This document shows, in pieces, positions 1 to 7,872 of a stretch of 64,000 bases of DNA. Made by a program: the position numbers and the translations under genes. How positions within the stretch are numbered: position 1 is the first letter of the stretch; the number at the start of each line of letters is the position of its first letter. The notes under the pieces are model-generated. The model did no database searches. It was not told the DNA's origin and worked only from the letters and a program-made list of their open reading frames with translations. Source of the stretch: Hyalangium ruber (GTDB lineage Bacteria; Myxococcota; Myxococcia; Myxococcales; Myxococcaceae); contig NZ_JAXIVS010000015.1 in assembly GCF_034259325.1 (NCBI RefSeq), forward strand, positions 166,515 to 230,514, written 5' to 3'.

Positions 1-413
1 TTCTCCGCGGCCTCCAGCTTCTTCTCGGCCTCGGCGACCTTGGCCTTCTGGGCCTCGGCCTCCTTCAGGGCCTTCTTGTCCTCCTCGAGCTTCTTGGGGT
101 CCTCCTTGGCCTTGGGCTCTTCCTTGGCCTTGGGCTCCTCCTTGGGCTTGAGGGCCTTCTCCTGCTCGGCCAGCTTCGCCTTCTCGGCGGCGAGCTCCTT
201 CTTGGCCGCGGCGGCCTCCTTCTTGGCCTCGGCCTGGGCCTTCTTGGCCGCCTCCGCCTTCGCCTTGGCCGCCTCCGCCTTCTTCCGGGCCGCCTCCGCA
301 GCCTTCTTGGCGGCTGCTTCCGCCGCCTTCCGGGCAGCCTCGGCGGCCCGTCGTGCGGCTTCGGCGGCGGCACGGGCGGCGGCTGCGGCGGCAGCGGAAT
401 TATTGACGGTCAT
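1..413 (-). CDS. Ala/Lys/Glu-rich coiled-coil protein, 3' end outside window
   Basis: Partial gene: the start ATG is at 411-413 and the frame runs off the left edge after 137 codons without a stop. After a short MTVNNS start it is almost wholly Ala, Lys, Glu and Arg in heptad-like blocks (AARRAAEAARKAAEAA, then AKKAEAAK-type units), which predicts one long, highly charged alpha-helical coiled coil. Around residues 90-105 there is a tandem KEEPKA/KEEPKA/KEDPKK repeat, likely a flexible Pro break. No signal peptide or membrane segment is visible in this part. The composition recalls TolA-like stalks and histone-H1-like Lys/Ala proteins, but with the C-terminus missing no function can be assigned. 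It lies 127 bp downstream of the histidine kinase gene on the same strand. Confidence 0.7.
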   Translation of the reverse strand, partial: MTVNNSAAAAAAARAAAEAARRAAEAARKAAEAAAKKAAEAARKKAEAAKAKAEAAKKAQAEAKKEAAAAKKELAAEKAKLAEQEKALKPKEEPKAKEEPKAKEDPKKLEEDKKALKEAEAQKAKVAEAEKKLEAAE

Positions 414-539
414 GGCCTGGTCTCCTGGGGGAGCGCTGGAGAAACGGGGAGCGCTCGAATTTCGAAATCCGGAATTCTGCTTCAGGATTATCGGAAATCG
501 AGATGCCCGGGTTTCTGTGCGTCTTTCACACCCTTGGAC

Positions 540-2117
540 CTACATGATGCGCGGCAGCCGCACCTCGAAAGTAGCGCCTTCGCCCCGGCGCGAGCGCACG
601 GAGACGGTGCCGCCATGGGCGCGGACGATCTCCCGGGTGAGGTAGAGCCCCAGGCCGAGCCCTCCATAGTTCCGCACCGGGACGGCGCGCTCGAACTTGC
701 TGAAGATGCGCTCGAGGTCCTCCGAGGCGATGCCGATGCCCCGGTCCGAGACGGTCACCACGGCCTGCTCGCCCTCGGCGTTCACGGCCACCTCCACGGG
801 CTGACCGGAGCCGTACTTCGCGGCGTTGTCGAGCAGGTGGGTGAGCACCTGCTCCAGCCGGGAGCCGTCCCACTCCCCCCACACGGGCTGCTCCGCCTTC
901 AGGAGCACATCGCAGCCGGCCTGCACGAAGGACTCGCGCTGCATGTCCACGGTGTCCTGCACCAGCCTGGCCAGGTCCACCGGCTCGCGGCTCAGCTCCA
1001 GCCGGCGCTCGGCGACCTGGGAAACATCCAGCAAGCTGTCCACGAGGTTGGCCAGGCGCTGGATCTGCCGCTGGGCCCGCTCCAGCCGCTCCTCCTGCCG
1101 CGACCCCGAGACCGGGGGCTCGGCGTGGAGTCCTCGGGCGATGAGCTGCAGCTGCAGCTGGAGCGACGTGAGGGGCGTCTTCAGCTCGTGCGAGGCGACC
1201 GTGAGGAACTCGTCGCGCTGGCGCACGGCATCGAGCTGCTTCTGGTAGAGCCGCGCGTTCTCGATGGCGATGGCGGCCTGCGAGGCGATGCCCAGGAGGA
1301 TGCGCTCGTGCCGCTCGGTGAAGACGTCGGTCTCCGGGTGGCCGAAGAAGAGCCCTCCCAGCACCTCGCCGGAGCGGGCCTTCACCGGCCCCGCGAGGTA
1401 GCTGCGCACCGGCAGGTGCCCCTTGGGCATGCCGTGGTAGGGCCGGTTCTGGCCATAGCGCGGATCCTTCGTCACGTCCGCCAGCCGCACCGGGCGCTCT
1501 CCATCGAAGGTCGGCCGGAAGATGTCCGTCTTGCGCGGCATGGGGAAGCCTTCGAACGACTCCCGAGGGACACCGGACAGGGTGTAGAGCATGTACGACT
1601 GCCCCTCGTCGTTGAGCACGTTGTAGAAGAACGCGCCGAAGCGGGCGCCGGTCAGCCGCGTGGCCTCATCGGTGAGCAGCTGCACCAGCCGCTCCAGGTC
1701 CAGCTCCGCGGCCAGCGTCTGGCCCGTACGGTTCAGCGCCTCGACGAGGGCCGTCTCCTGCCGTAGCGCCTCCTCCACGCTCTTGCGGGTGGTGATGTCG
1801 TCGAAGAAGACGGAGATGCCGGTCTGCGAGGGGTGGACCTGCACCTCGAACCAGGCGGCGAGCGGGGCGAAGAACTCCTCGAAGCGCGAGGAGACGTTCT
1901 CGGCCATGGCGCGTCGGTAGTGGAGCTCGAAGGAAGTGCCGAGCGCCTCCGGGTACTCATCCCAGAGCTTGCACCCGAGCAACTGCTCGCGGGGCTTGCG
2001 CAGCATGCGCTCGGCGGCGGCGTTCACGTACGTGAAACGCCAGTCCCGGTCGATCGCGAAGAAGGCATCACTCATGCCCTCCAGGAGGGCCATGGTTCCT
2101 ACGGGGACCTGTGCCAT
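540..2117 (-). CDS. PAS-GAF sensor histidine kinase
   Basis: Soluble histidine kinase of about 525 residues with no membrane segment. An N-terminal PAS domain (about residues 10-112, ending in the typical FFDDITTRK) is followed by a GAF domain (about 135-295). The HisKA dimerisation helix carries the phospho-acceptor His at about 310 (SHELKTPLTSL). The HATPase domain shows an N box (DNAAKYG), G1 (DRGIGI) and G2 (GGLGLGL). It should autophosphorylate on His in response to a small ligand or redox cue sensed by PAS/GAF. No cognate response regulator is adjacent, so it is an orphan as seen here. The frame can be opened three codons upstream at a TTG (2126); the ATG at 2117 is preferred. The SMC-like gene lies 84 bp upstream on the same strand. 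Confidence 0.93.
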   Translation of the reverse strand: MAQVPVGTMALLEGMSDAFFAIDRDWRFTYVNAAAERMLRKPREQLLGCKLWDEYPEALGTSFELHYRRAMAENVSSRFEEFFAPLAAWFEVQVHPSQTGISVFFDDITTRKSVEEALRQETALVEALNRTGQTLAAELDLERLVQLLTDEATRLTGARFGAFFYNVLNDEGQSYMLYTLSGVPRESFEGFPMPRKTDIFRPTFDGERPVRLADVTKDPRYGQNRPYHGMPKGHLPVRSYLAGPVKARSGEVLGGLFFGHPETDVFTERHERILLGIASQAAIAIENARLYQKQLDAVRQRDEFLTVASHELKTPLTSLQLQLQLIARGLHAEPPVSGSRQEERLERAQRQIQRLANLVDSLLDVSQVAERRLELSREPVDLARLVQDTVDMQRESFVQAGCDVLLKAEQPVWGEWDGSRLEQVLTHLLDNAAKYGSGQPVEVAVNAEGEQAVVTVSDRGIGIASEDLERIFSKFERAVPVRNYGGLGLGLYLTREIVRAHGGTVSVRSRRGEGATFEVRLPRIM

Positions 2118-2200
2118 CGAGGTCAACGCTCACCCAAGAAGAGATGGTCTCAATGCCATCGCTACCGCACCTGCATGGCACTGGTCATCCACCTGGGGAG

Positions 2201-4096
2201 TCAAATGTTCACAGTCCCATCCGCCAGCTGGGCGAAGCCGGGGTGCGCGGTGACGTGGAGCACCTGAGTCAACGTTCCCAGGTGCTTGAGCATGCGCCCC
2301 ACGAGCGGCAGCTTCACCTCGTCCATGCCCGCGAAGGGGTGCTCCAGCAGGAACGGGTACTTCACCTTGGCGCTGGCCTTCTCCACCACCGTCATCCGCA
2401 GCGCCAGGTAGTACATGTCGAGATCCCGGGGGATGATCTCCCCCACGGGCACCTGGCGCCCCGCGGCGATGACATAACCCCGGCCGTCCCTGTCCCAGTC
2501 GACGCCCTGGTAGCGCCGATCCGTGAGGGCGGTGAGGTATTGGTTGCAGCGCTCGCGGAGCTGACCCGCCACGGTGGAGATGTCCACCGAGAAGATGTCG
2601 GCCGCCTGCGCCATCAACAGCGGAGAGGGATCCTCCAGCGGCTCGGCGGGCCCACCCACCGGCCCCGCGGAGGGCGACGGCGGTGCCTTGGCCAGCGCGA
2701 TGGATTCCTTGGTGCGGGCCATCTCGCGCTCCACCTCGCGCACGTCGCGCACGTAGGTGCCGATCTTCCCGATCTGCGCGTTGAGCTCCTCGATCTCCCG
2801 CTTGGTCGACTCGCGCTGCTCGCCCGCGGCGAGGAAGTCCGGCGCGGACTCCATGGCGGTGAGCTGATCGCGCAGCTCGTGGACCTTCTGCTCCAGCAGC
2901 GCCTTGCGCTCGAAGACGGCGGGGAGCTCCTCGTGGCTCTCCAGCTCGAGCGCCTTGATGGCCTTGCGCACCGGCAGGGTCTCGGCTTCGAACTCCTCGA
3001 GGATCTTCTTCTCGCGCGCGGCGAACATGCCCTCCTTGCTGCGCACGGTCGTCGTCTGCGACAAGTCGTCCACGTAGCGCACGGCCAGCATGGCGGCCCA
3101 GCCGAAGGCGGGGATGTCCAGCAGCACCAGATAGCGCCAGGCGACGTTCTCCAGCACCACGCTCAGGATGATGCCCGCGAGCAGGAACAGCGCGCCCGCG
3201 CCCAGCCCCACCCAGAACAAGGGGTTGCGCTTGAGGGGCTGCACCGCGACGGGCACCGCCTGCGCCTCCTGCTCGCGCTCGGCGTTGAGCCGGTTGAGCG
3301 CGTCGTCCCGCCGGGACAGCGCCTTGGGGTAGCGCTCCACGCGGGTGAGGATGTCCGCCGGCAGGCCCAGCGACTCGGGCGTGGGCGCGGCGCTCCAGGC
3401 GTTCTCCGCGTCGCGGATGGCCACCTTGAGCCCCTCGGTGCTGTTGAGCTTGCGCTCCACCTCGAAGAGCGTCGAGTTGAGCCCGTCCAGCTTGAACTGC
3501 AGCTCGTCCACGTCGCGCGAGCGGATGATCTCCTGCTCCAGCTCGCGCACCCGGGCCTCGGCGGCGGGGATGTCCTCGGCGGGCTGCACGGCCTGATTGC
3601 TGGCCAGCCCGGAGCCGGAGGACAGCGAGGGCCGCTTCACATCGGGCCGCGAGGTGCGAGGCCTGGGCCGCCGCGAGGGCAGCTGGTTGGGCATCAAGCA
3701 GTACACCTGCTCGAACATGGTGCGCGAGGGCAGCCCGGCCTGCGAGCGCAGATACTGGGAGATCTCCGCCGTCTCATCGGACACCAGCTCCGGCGGTTGA
3801 CCGGGGACGGTCTGCTTGTGCAGCGTCCCCTGCCCTCCCAGATCGCGCAGCAGGCGGTAGGTGAGGTTGTCCTGGCCGACGAAGGTGAAGGCGGCCTTGC
3901 CACCCTTCTGGCCCGAAGCCACGAAGCCCGTGTCTCCGCCTCGGCCATCGGAGTACAGCAAGGCCAGGGCGAGCCCGGCGAACGGACTGGTCTCGGAGGC
4001 GGGAGGCTTGAGGACGAGGTAGCCCGGCTTGAGCGGAAAGCGGCCCTGCGCCGAGAAACCCCGGACGTTCTGGACGGCGACCTCAACGAAGTTCAT
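2201..4096 (-). CDS. Membrane-anchored SMC/RecN-like protein with degenerate ATPase motifs
   Basis: A 631-residue protein with the architecture of small SMC/YhaN-type ATPases. The N-terminal strand motif (VRGFSAQGRFPLKPGYLVL) matches their usual entry to the P-loop. Coiled coil follows (about 175-285), then a hydrophobic hairpin at about 291-338 with two membrane spans, more coiled coil (about 355-475), and a C-terminal head containing DLDMYYLALRM (signature-like) and FLLEHPFAGMDE (Walker-B-like, about 583-593). The P-loop itself is missing: where GxxGxGKS is expected the sequence reads LKPPASETSPFAGLALALLY. Likewise the acidic pair usual before HPFAG in Walker B reads LEHP. It is probably a membrane-tethered structural or regulatory relative rather than an active ATPase. 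Function unknown; a strong terminator separates it from rplS upstream. Confidence 0.8.
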   Translation of the reverse strand: MNFVEVAVQNVRGFSAQGRFPLKPGYLVLKPPASETSPFAGLALALLYSDGRGGDTGFVASGQKGGKAAFTFVGQDNLTYRLLRDLGGQGTLHKQTVPGQPPELVSDETAEISQYLRSQAGLPSRTMFEQVYCLMPNQLPSRRPRPRTSRPDVKRPSLSSGSGLASNQAVQPAEDIPAAEARVRELEQEIIRSRDVDELQFKLDGLNSTLFEVERKLNSTEGLKVAIRDAENAWSAAPTPESLGLPADILTRVERYPKALSRRDDALNRLNAEREQEAQAVPVAVQPLKRNPLFWVGLGAGALFLLAGIILSVVLENVAWRYLVLLDIPAFGWAAMLAVRYVDDLSQTTTVRSKEGMFAAREKKILEEFEAETLPVRKAIKALELESHEELPAVFERKALLEQKVHELRDQLTAMESAPDFLAAGEQRESTKREIEELNAQIGKIGTYVRDVREVEREMARTKESIALAKAPPSPSAGPVGGPAEPLEDPSPLLMAQAADIFSVDISTVAGQLRERCNQYLTALTDRRYQGVDWDRDGRGYVIAAGRQVPVGEIIPRDLDMYYLALRMTVVEKASAKVKYPFLLEHPFAGMDEVKLPLVGRMLKHLGTLTQVLHVTAHPGFAQLADGTVNI

Positions 4097-4123
4097 GCGC
4101 CCCCCATCCTACCTGGCGCCAAC

Positions 4124-4160
4124 GAAAAGAGGAGCGTCCGAGCACGGACACTCCTCTTTC
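4124..4160 (-). terminator. Intrinsic terminator downstream of rplS operon
   Basis: Hairpin with arms AAAGAGGAG/CTCCTCTTT (4126-4134 and 4151-4159) and an inner GTCCG/CGGAC stem around an AGCA loop, with one C/A mismatch. On the minus strand it ends in TTTT. It sits between the rplS stop (4204) and the start of the SMC-like gene (4096), so it should end the rpsP-rplS transcript. Confidence 0.75.
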
Positions 4161-4203
4161 GGTACAGCGAACACTGAGAAGAGCCCCGCGGGGCCCCCGG
4201 TGA

Positions 4204-4596
4204 CTAAGCGCCGGTGGCGGGCTTGGTCGCCTTCTTGCTCTCGTTCTCTTCCTGCACGTCCACGCGAGAGGCCTTGCCCTTCAGGTCGCGGAGGTAGAAC
4301 AGGCGGTTGCGGTTCACGTCGCCGCGGCTGAGGACCTCGATCCTCTCGTAGCGGGGGCTGTGCAGCGGGAAGATGCGCTCCACGCCGACGCCGAAGGACA
4401 CCTTGCGAACCGTGAAGGTCGAGCGGTTGTAGCCCCGCTTCTTGCGGATGACGACGCCCTCGAAGGCCTGCACGCGCTCCTTCTCGCCCTCCTTCACCTT
4501 CCAGTGGACCCGGACGGAGTCACCGGTCCGAAAGTCGACCACCCCCTCCTTGCGGAGGAACTTGGACTCGACGTACTCGATAGCGCTGCGACGCAT
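4204..4596 (-). CDS. rplS: 50S ribosomal protein L19
   Basis: A 130-residue large-subunit protein at the 30S/50S interface. The family pattern is clear: [67 protein letters not shown] and the C-terminal [20 protein letters not shown] short Lys/Glu-rich extension ending ATKPATGA follows the conserved core. It is the last gene of the rpsP-khpA-rimM-trmD-rplS operon and is followed by a clear intrinsic terminator. About 120 bp separate it from trmD, which leaves room for its own promoter or leader, though I see no convincing boxes there. Confidence 0.98.
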   Translation of the reverse strand: MRRSAIEYVESKFLRKEGVVDFRTGDSVRVHWKVKEGEKERVQAFEGVVIRKKRGYNRSTFTVRKVSFGVGVERIFPLHSPRYERIEVLSRGDVNRNRLFYLRDLKGKASRVDVQEENESKKATKPATGA

Positions 4597-4715
4597 GACG
4601 GAACCTCAAGAAATCTTGTGGTGCGAATGACCAGTAAGAGGGGCGCCTACTAGCAGAGAGCGGCGGACCCGACAAGTCTGGAGATCATCCGTTGTTCTCC
4701 GGACCAACGCCAGCG

Positions 4716-5450
4716 CTACAGCTCTTCCTCCCGCAGGGCGAGCAGTTTCCGGTCCGCCGGCCCGAGTTCCAGGCGGGCGAAGAGGTCCTGCCGTCGCTCC
4801 TGGGTGAGCTTCAGCGCCTTCCAGCGCCGCCAGCGGGCGATGCGCGCGTGGTCGCCGCACTGGAGCACCGCGGGCACCTCGGCGCCCCGGAACACCGGCG
4901 GCCGGGTGTACTGGGGGTGCTCCAGCAGCCCCTCCTCGAAGCTCTCGCTGACGTGGGACGCCTGGTTGCCCAGCACTCCAGGGAGCAGCCGCGCCACCGC
5001 GTCCACCACCGCGAGGGCGGCGATCTCCCCACCCGTGAGGATGAAGTCCCCCAGGGACAGCTCCCCGTCCAGGTGCGCCATCACCCGCTCGTCCACGCCC
5101 TCGTAGCGGCCGCAGACGAGGATCAGGCCCGCGGCATGATCCACCAGCTCCCGCGCCCGCGCCTGGGTGAAGGCGGGGCCTCGGGGGCTCATCAGCAGCA
5201 CCTTGGCGCCCGGGTGCCGGGCCCGCGCCGCCTCGATGGCCGCCACCAGGGGCTCCACCTTCATCACCATGCCCGCGCCGCCCCCGTACGGGGTGTCGTC
5301 GGTGACGCGGTGCTTGCCCTCGGCGTACTCGCGGATGTCCGTGGCGGTGACGGCCAGCTTGCCCCGCTCCTGGGCCTTGCCGAGGATGCTCTGCCCCACG
5401 TACCCGGACACCATGCCCGGGAAGAGCGTGAGGATCTCCACCGGGTACAT
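4716..5450 (-). CDS. trmD: tRNA (guanine-N1)-methyltransferase TrmD
   Basis: SPOUT-class enzyme of 244 residues that methylates G37 of tRNAs, next to the anticodon, and prevents frameshifting. Diagnostic stretches are the N-terminal [26 protein letters not shown], the SAM-knot segments [12 protein letters not shown] and [10 protein letters not shown], and [14 protein letters not shown], with RPPVFRG near the C-terminus. The ATG overlaps the rimM stop by one base (TGATG), so translation is likely coupled. The length is normal for the family. Confidence 0.98.
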   Translation of the reverse strand: MYPVEILTLFPGMVSGYVGQSILGKAQERGKLAVTATDIREYAEGKHRVTDDTPYGGGAGMVMKVEPLVAAIEAARARHPGAKVLLMSPRGPAFTQARARELVDHAAGLILVCGRYEGVDERVMAHLDGELSLGDFILTGGEIAALAVVDAVARLLPGVLGNQASHVSESFEEGLLEHPQYTRPPVFRGAEVPAVLQCGDHARIARWRRWKALKLTQERRQDLFARLELGPADRKLLALREEEL

Positions 5451-5983
5451 CAGCCCTCCTTGTCGCCCGCGTCCAGGAACTCGGGCGGGCGGATGACGAT
5501 CTTCCCGCCCGGCATGTCCACCGAGGGAACGAAGTCATCGGCGAAGGGCACCACCAGCTCGGGCTTGCCCGGGGCGCGGATGACGAGGTTGGGCACCTCG
5601 CCGGTGGCCCACACCTCCACCACCTTGCCCAGCTCCTGGCCCGCCTCATCCACGGCGGAGAGGCCCACCAGGTCTCCCTGGAAGTACTCACCCTCGGCCG
5701 GAGGCTCCAGATCCTCGCGGTAGACGAAGACGGTGGAGCCCACCAGGGCCTCGGAGGCCTCGCGACCCTTCACCCCCTCGAAGGCGATGATGTCCTCCTT
5801 GGGGGTGGGCCGCACGGACTCGATCTTCAAGTCCCGCTCCTCGCCGGACTTGGTGCGCACGCGCACGCGCTCCACGGCGTCCAACGTCTCGGAGCCGGGA
5901 TCGAAGGGGCGAACGGCGACCTCGCCCCGGATGCCGTGGGCCCGGGCCACATAGCCGAGCTCCAGCAGAGGGCGGGGCGTCAC
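5450..5983 (-). CDS. rimM: Ribosome maturation factor RimM
   Basis: A 177-residue 16S processing factor that binds S19 during 30S assembly. The N-terminal RimM barrel begins [21 protein letters not shown] and the C-terminal PRC-barrel contains [24 protein letters not shown] and [14 protein letters not shown]. The start is GTG at 5981-5983, overlapping the khpA stop as GTGA. Coupled translation with khpA and trmD is expected. The order khpA-rimM-trmD is the common bacterial arrangement. Confidence 0.97.
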   Translation of the reverse strand: MTPRPLLELGYVARAHGIRGEVAVRPFDPGSETLDAVERVRVRTKSGEERDLKIESVRPTPKEDIIAFEGVKGREASEALVGSTVFVYREDLEPPAEGEYFQGDLVGLSAVDEAGQELGKVVEVWATGEVPNLVIRAPGKPELVVPFADDFVPSVDMPGGKIVIRPPEFLDAGDKEG

Positions 5984-6273
5984 TGGGCGTCGGGGGCAGG
6001 AGGCGCCGCGGGAGCCGCGCCAGGGGCGGGCGCCGCGCGCCGATCGTCGAGGATCTCGAGACGGACCTTCTGCCCCTGCTTGTGCGCGGCGGCATTGAGC
6101 AGCGTCCGGAGGGCGTTCACGGTCCGCCCGTCACGGCCGATGACCTTGCCGACGTCCTCGGGGGCGACCTTCAGCTCATAGAGCCGGGCGCCGTCCACCT
6201 CGGACACACGCATGCCGACCTGGTCCGGCTGATCGACCAGGGCCCGCGCGAGATACGTAAGGAGTTGCTCCAC
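5980..6273 (-). CDS. khpA: KH-domain RNA-binding protein KhpA
   Basis: A 97-residue single KH-domain protein. The core VAPEDVGKVIGRDGRTVNALRTLL contains the GxxG loop (IGRDGR) that grips single-stranded RNA. KhpA-family proteins bind many small RNAs and mRNAs and are tied to cell-division control in Gram-positives; the role here is inferred only. The start is GTG at 6271-6273 (VEQLLTYLA). A 16-residue Ala/Pro-rich tail follows the KH fold. It lies 20 bp after rpsP and overlaps rimM by 4 bp. Confidence 0.95.
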   Translation of the reverse strand: MEQLLTYLARALVDQPDQVGMRVSEVDGARLYELKVAPEDVGKVIGRDGRTVNALRTLLNAAAHKQGQKVRLEILDDRRAAPAPGAAPAAPPAPDAQ

Positions 6274-6293
6274 GTCCGGTCAGCCCAGGGGGC

Positions 6294-6551
6294 TTAGGCC
6301 GCGGGAGGAGCGTTCTTGGCGGCGCGCTTGATGAGCTCGCCCACGGTCTCGGAAGGCGTCGCGCCCGTCTTCAGCCAGTACTGGAGCCGCTCCTGGTTGA
6401 ACTCCACCTTGGGGGGGTTCAGGTTCGGATCGTAGGCGCCCACGGCCTCGATGAACTTGCCATCCCGGGGGTTCCGGGAGTCGGTGGCAACCACGTGGTA
6501 GTACGGCTTCTTCTTGGCGCCCGCGCGGGCGAGACGGAGGACAACGGCCAT
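6294..6551 (-). CDS. rpsP: 30S ribosomal protein S16
   Basis: An 85-residue small-subunit assembly protein. MAVVLRLARAGAKKKPYYHVVATDSRNPRDGKFIEAVGAYDP is the diagnostic N-terminus, and the LKTGATPSETVGELIKRA segment completes the fold. It is the first gene of the five-gene operon; ffh, which often precedes rpsP, is not here and rlmN lies 78 bp upstream instead. An A/T-rich patch at about 6570-6595 just upstream of the ATG could hold its promoter. Confidence 0.98.
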   Translation of the reverse strand: MAVVLRLARAGAKKKPYYHVVATDSRNPRDGKFIEAVGAYDPNLNPPKVEFNQERLQYWLKTGATPSETVGELIKRAAKNAPPAA

Positions 6552-6629
6552 TTCGGATGCTCCAGATGAAAACAGCTGGTAAAAATTTGTGAACGAGGGC
6601 GCGCTATTAGCGTCCCTGCCTCGGGATTG

Positions 6630-7775
6630 TCAAGGAAGCTCGGTAGCTTGCGTCGGCTGCGAGGCATCCTCCCCGCTCCGATTGGCAAGCTGCCCACAGG
6701 CGCCGGCGATGTCCCGCCCGCGGTTCTGTCGGATGAAGGCGGCGATGTGACCCTCGGCGAGGATGGCGCGGAAGGTCTCCGCCCGCTCCTCCATGGTGGT
6801 CTGGAAGCCCAGGCCGGGGTTCTCGTTGTAGGGAATCAGGTTCACCTTGGCGGGGATGCCCTGGAGCAGCTCGATGAGCCGGTGGGCATCCTCGTCGCTG
6901 TCGTTGAAGCCCCGCAGCAGCACGTACTCGAAGGTGATGCGCCGGCCCTGGCGCAGGGGGAACTTGCGGCAGGCCTCCAGGAGGGCCGCGATGTTCCACT
7001 TGCGGTTGACGGGCATCGTCTTGCTGCGCTGCTCATCGGTGCTGGCGTTGAGCGAGATGGCGAGCTTGACGTCGGTCTCCTGCCCGAAGCGCTCGATCAT
7101 CGGCACCAGGCCCACGGTGGAGACGGTGATGTGCCGGTGGGAGAAGTTGGGCCCCTCCTCGGACTGGAGGATGTTGAGCGCCGTCTTGAGGTTCTCGAAG
7201 TTGTGCAGGGGCTCGCCCATGCCCATGAAGACCAGGTTGGAGAGCGGGCGCCAGGTCTCCAGCTGCTCGTTCTTGCGGACCTCGCGGTTGACCGTGTGGA
7301 CCTGCGCGACGATCTCACCGGGGGTGAGGTTGCGCTTGAGGCCCAGGGTGCCCGTCATGCAGAAGGAGCAGGCCATGGCGCAGCCCACCTGGGTGGACAC
7401 GCACAGCGTCTTGCGGTCCTCGGAGGGCATGTAGACGGACTCGATGAAGCGCCCGTCGCGCGTCTTGAAGCGGTACTTGATGGTGCCGTCGATGGAGCGC
7501 TGCTCGAGGTCCTTGATCAGCGGGACGATCTCGGCGCGCTCCTTGAGCTTCTGGCGCAGGCCCTTGGACAGGTCGGTCATCTCGTCGAACGAGGTGACGC
7601 CGCGCTGATGGATCCAGCGGTAGACCTGGCCAGCGCGGAACGAGCGCTCACCCAGCTGCTCGGTGAGGAAGCGGGTGAGGCCCTCCAGCGTGAGGCTGGA
7701 GACGTCCACGAGCTTGGCCGGCGCGGGAGCCGGAAGCGGCGTGGTGTCGGGAGTGGTGAGAGCAGGCTCGGACAT
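6630..7775 (-). CDS. rlmN: Dual-specificity 23S rRNA/tRNA adenine-C2 methyltransferase RlmN
   Basis: Radical-SAM enzyme of 381 residues that methylates C2 of A2503 in 23S rRNA and A37 of some tRNAs. The CxxxCxxC cluster motif reads CAMACSFC followed by MTGTLGLKRNLTPGEIV. The second conserved Cys near the C-terminus sits in RDIAGACGQLA, and SLNASTDEQRSKTMPVNRKW is also typical. An extra Pro/Ala/Thr-rich N-terminal segment of about 30 residues precedes the family core. It is upstream of rpsP on the same strand and possibly cotranscribed. Confidence 0.97.
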   Translation of the reverse strand: MSEPALTTPDTTPLPAPAPAKLVDVSSLTLEGLTRFLTEQLGERSFRAGQVYRWIHQRGVTSFDEMTDLSKGLRQKLKERAEIVPLIKDLEQRSIDGTIKYRFKTRDGRFIESVYMPSEDRKTLCVSTQVGCAMACSFCMTGTLGLKRNLTPGEIVAQVHTVNREVRKNEQLETWRPLSNLVFMGMGEPLHNFENLKTALNILQSEEGPNFSHRHITVSTVGLVPMIERFGQETDVKLAISLNASTDEQRSKTMPVNRKWNIAALLEACRKFPLRQGRRITFEYVLLRGFNDSDEDAHRLIELLQGIPAKVNLIPYNENPGLGFQTTMEERAETFRAILAEGHIAAFIRQNRGRDIAGACGQLANRSGEDASQPTQATELP

Positions 7776-7803
7776 CTTCAGGTTCTAACGGGAGGTGTGG
7801 GGG

Positions 7804-7845
7804 GAGCCTTCCCACATCCCAGGCCGGTAAGTCAAAGGAAGGCTC
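7804..7845 (-). other. Hairpin between lipoprotein gene and rlmN
   Basis: Perfect 9-bp arms GAGCCTTCC (7804-7812) and GGAAGGCTC (7837-7845), located after the lipoprotein stop (7873) and before the rlmN start (7775). No T-run follows on the minus strand, so it may be a weak terminator or an mRNA structure. Confidence 0.4.
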
Positions 7846-7872
7846 GGCTCCTCCCCTGCTCCCCAGGAACCC

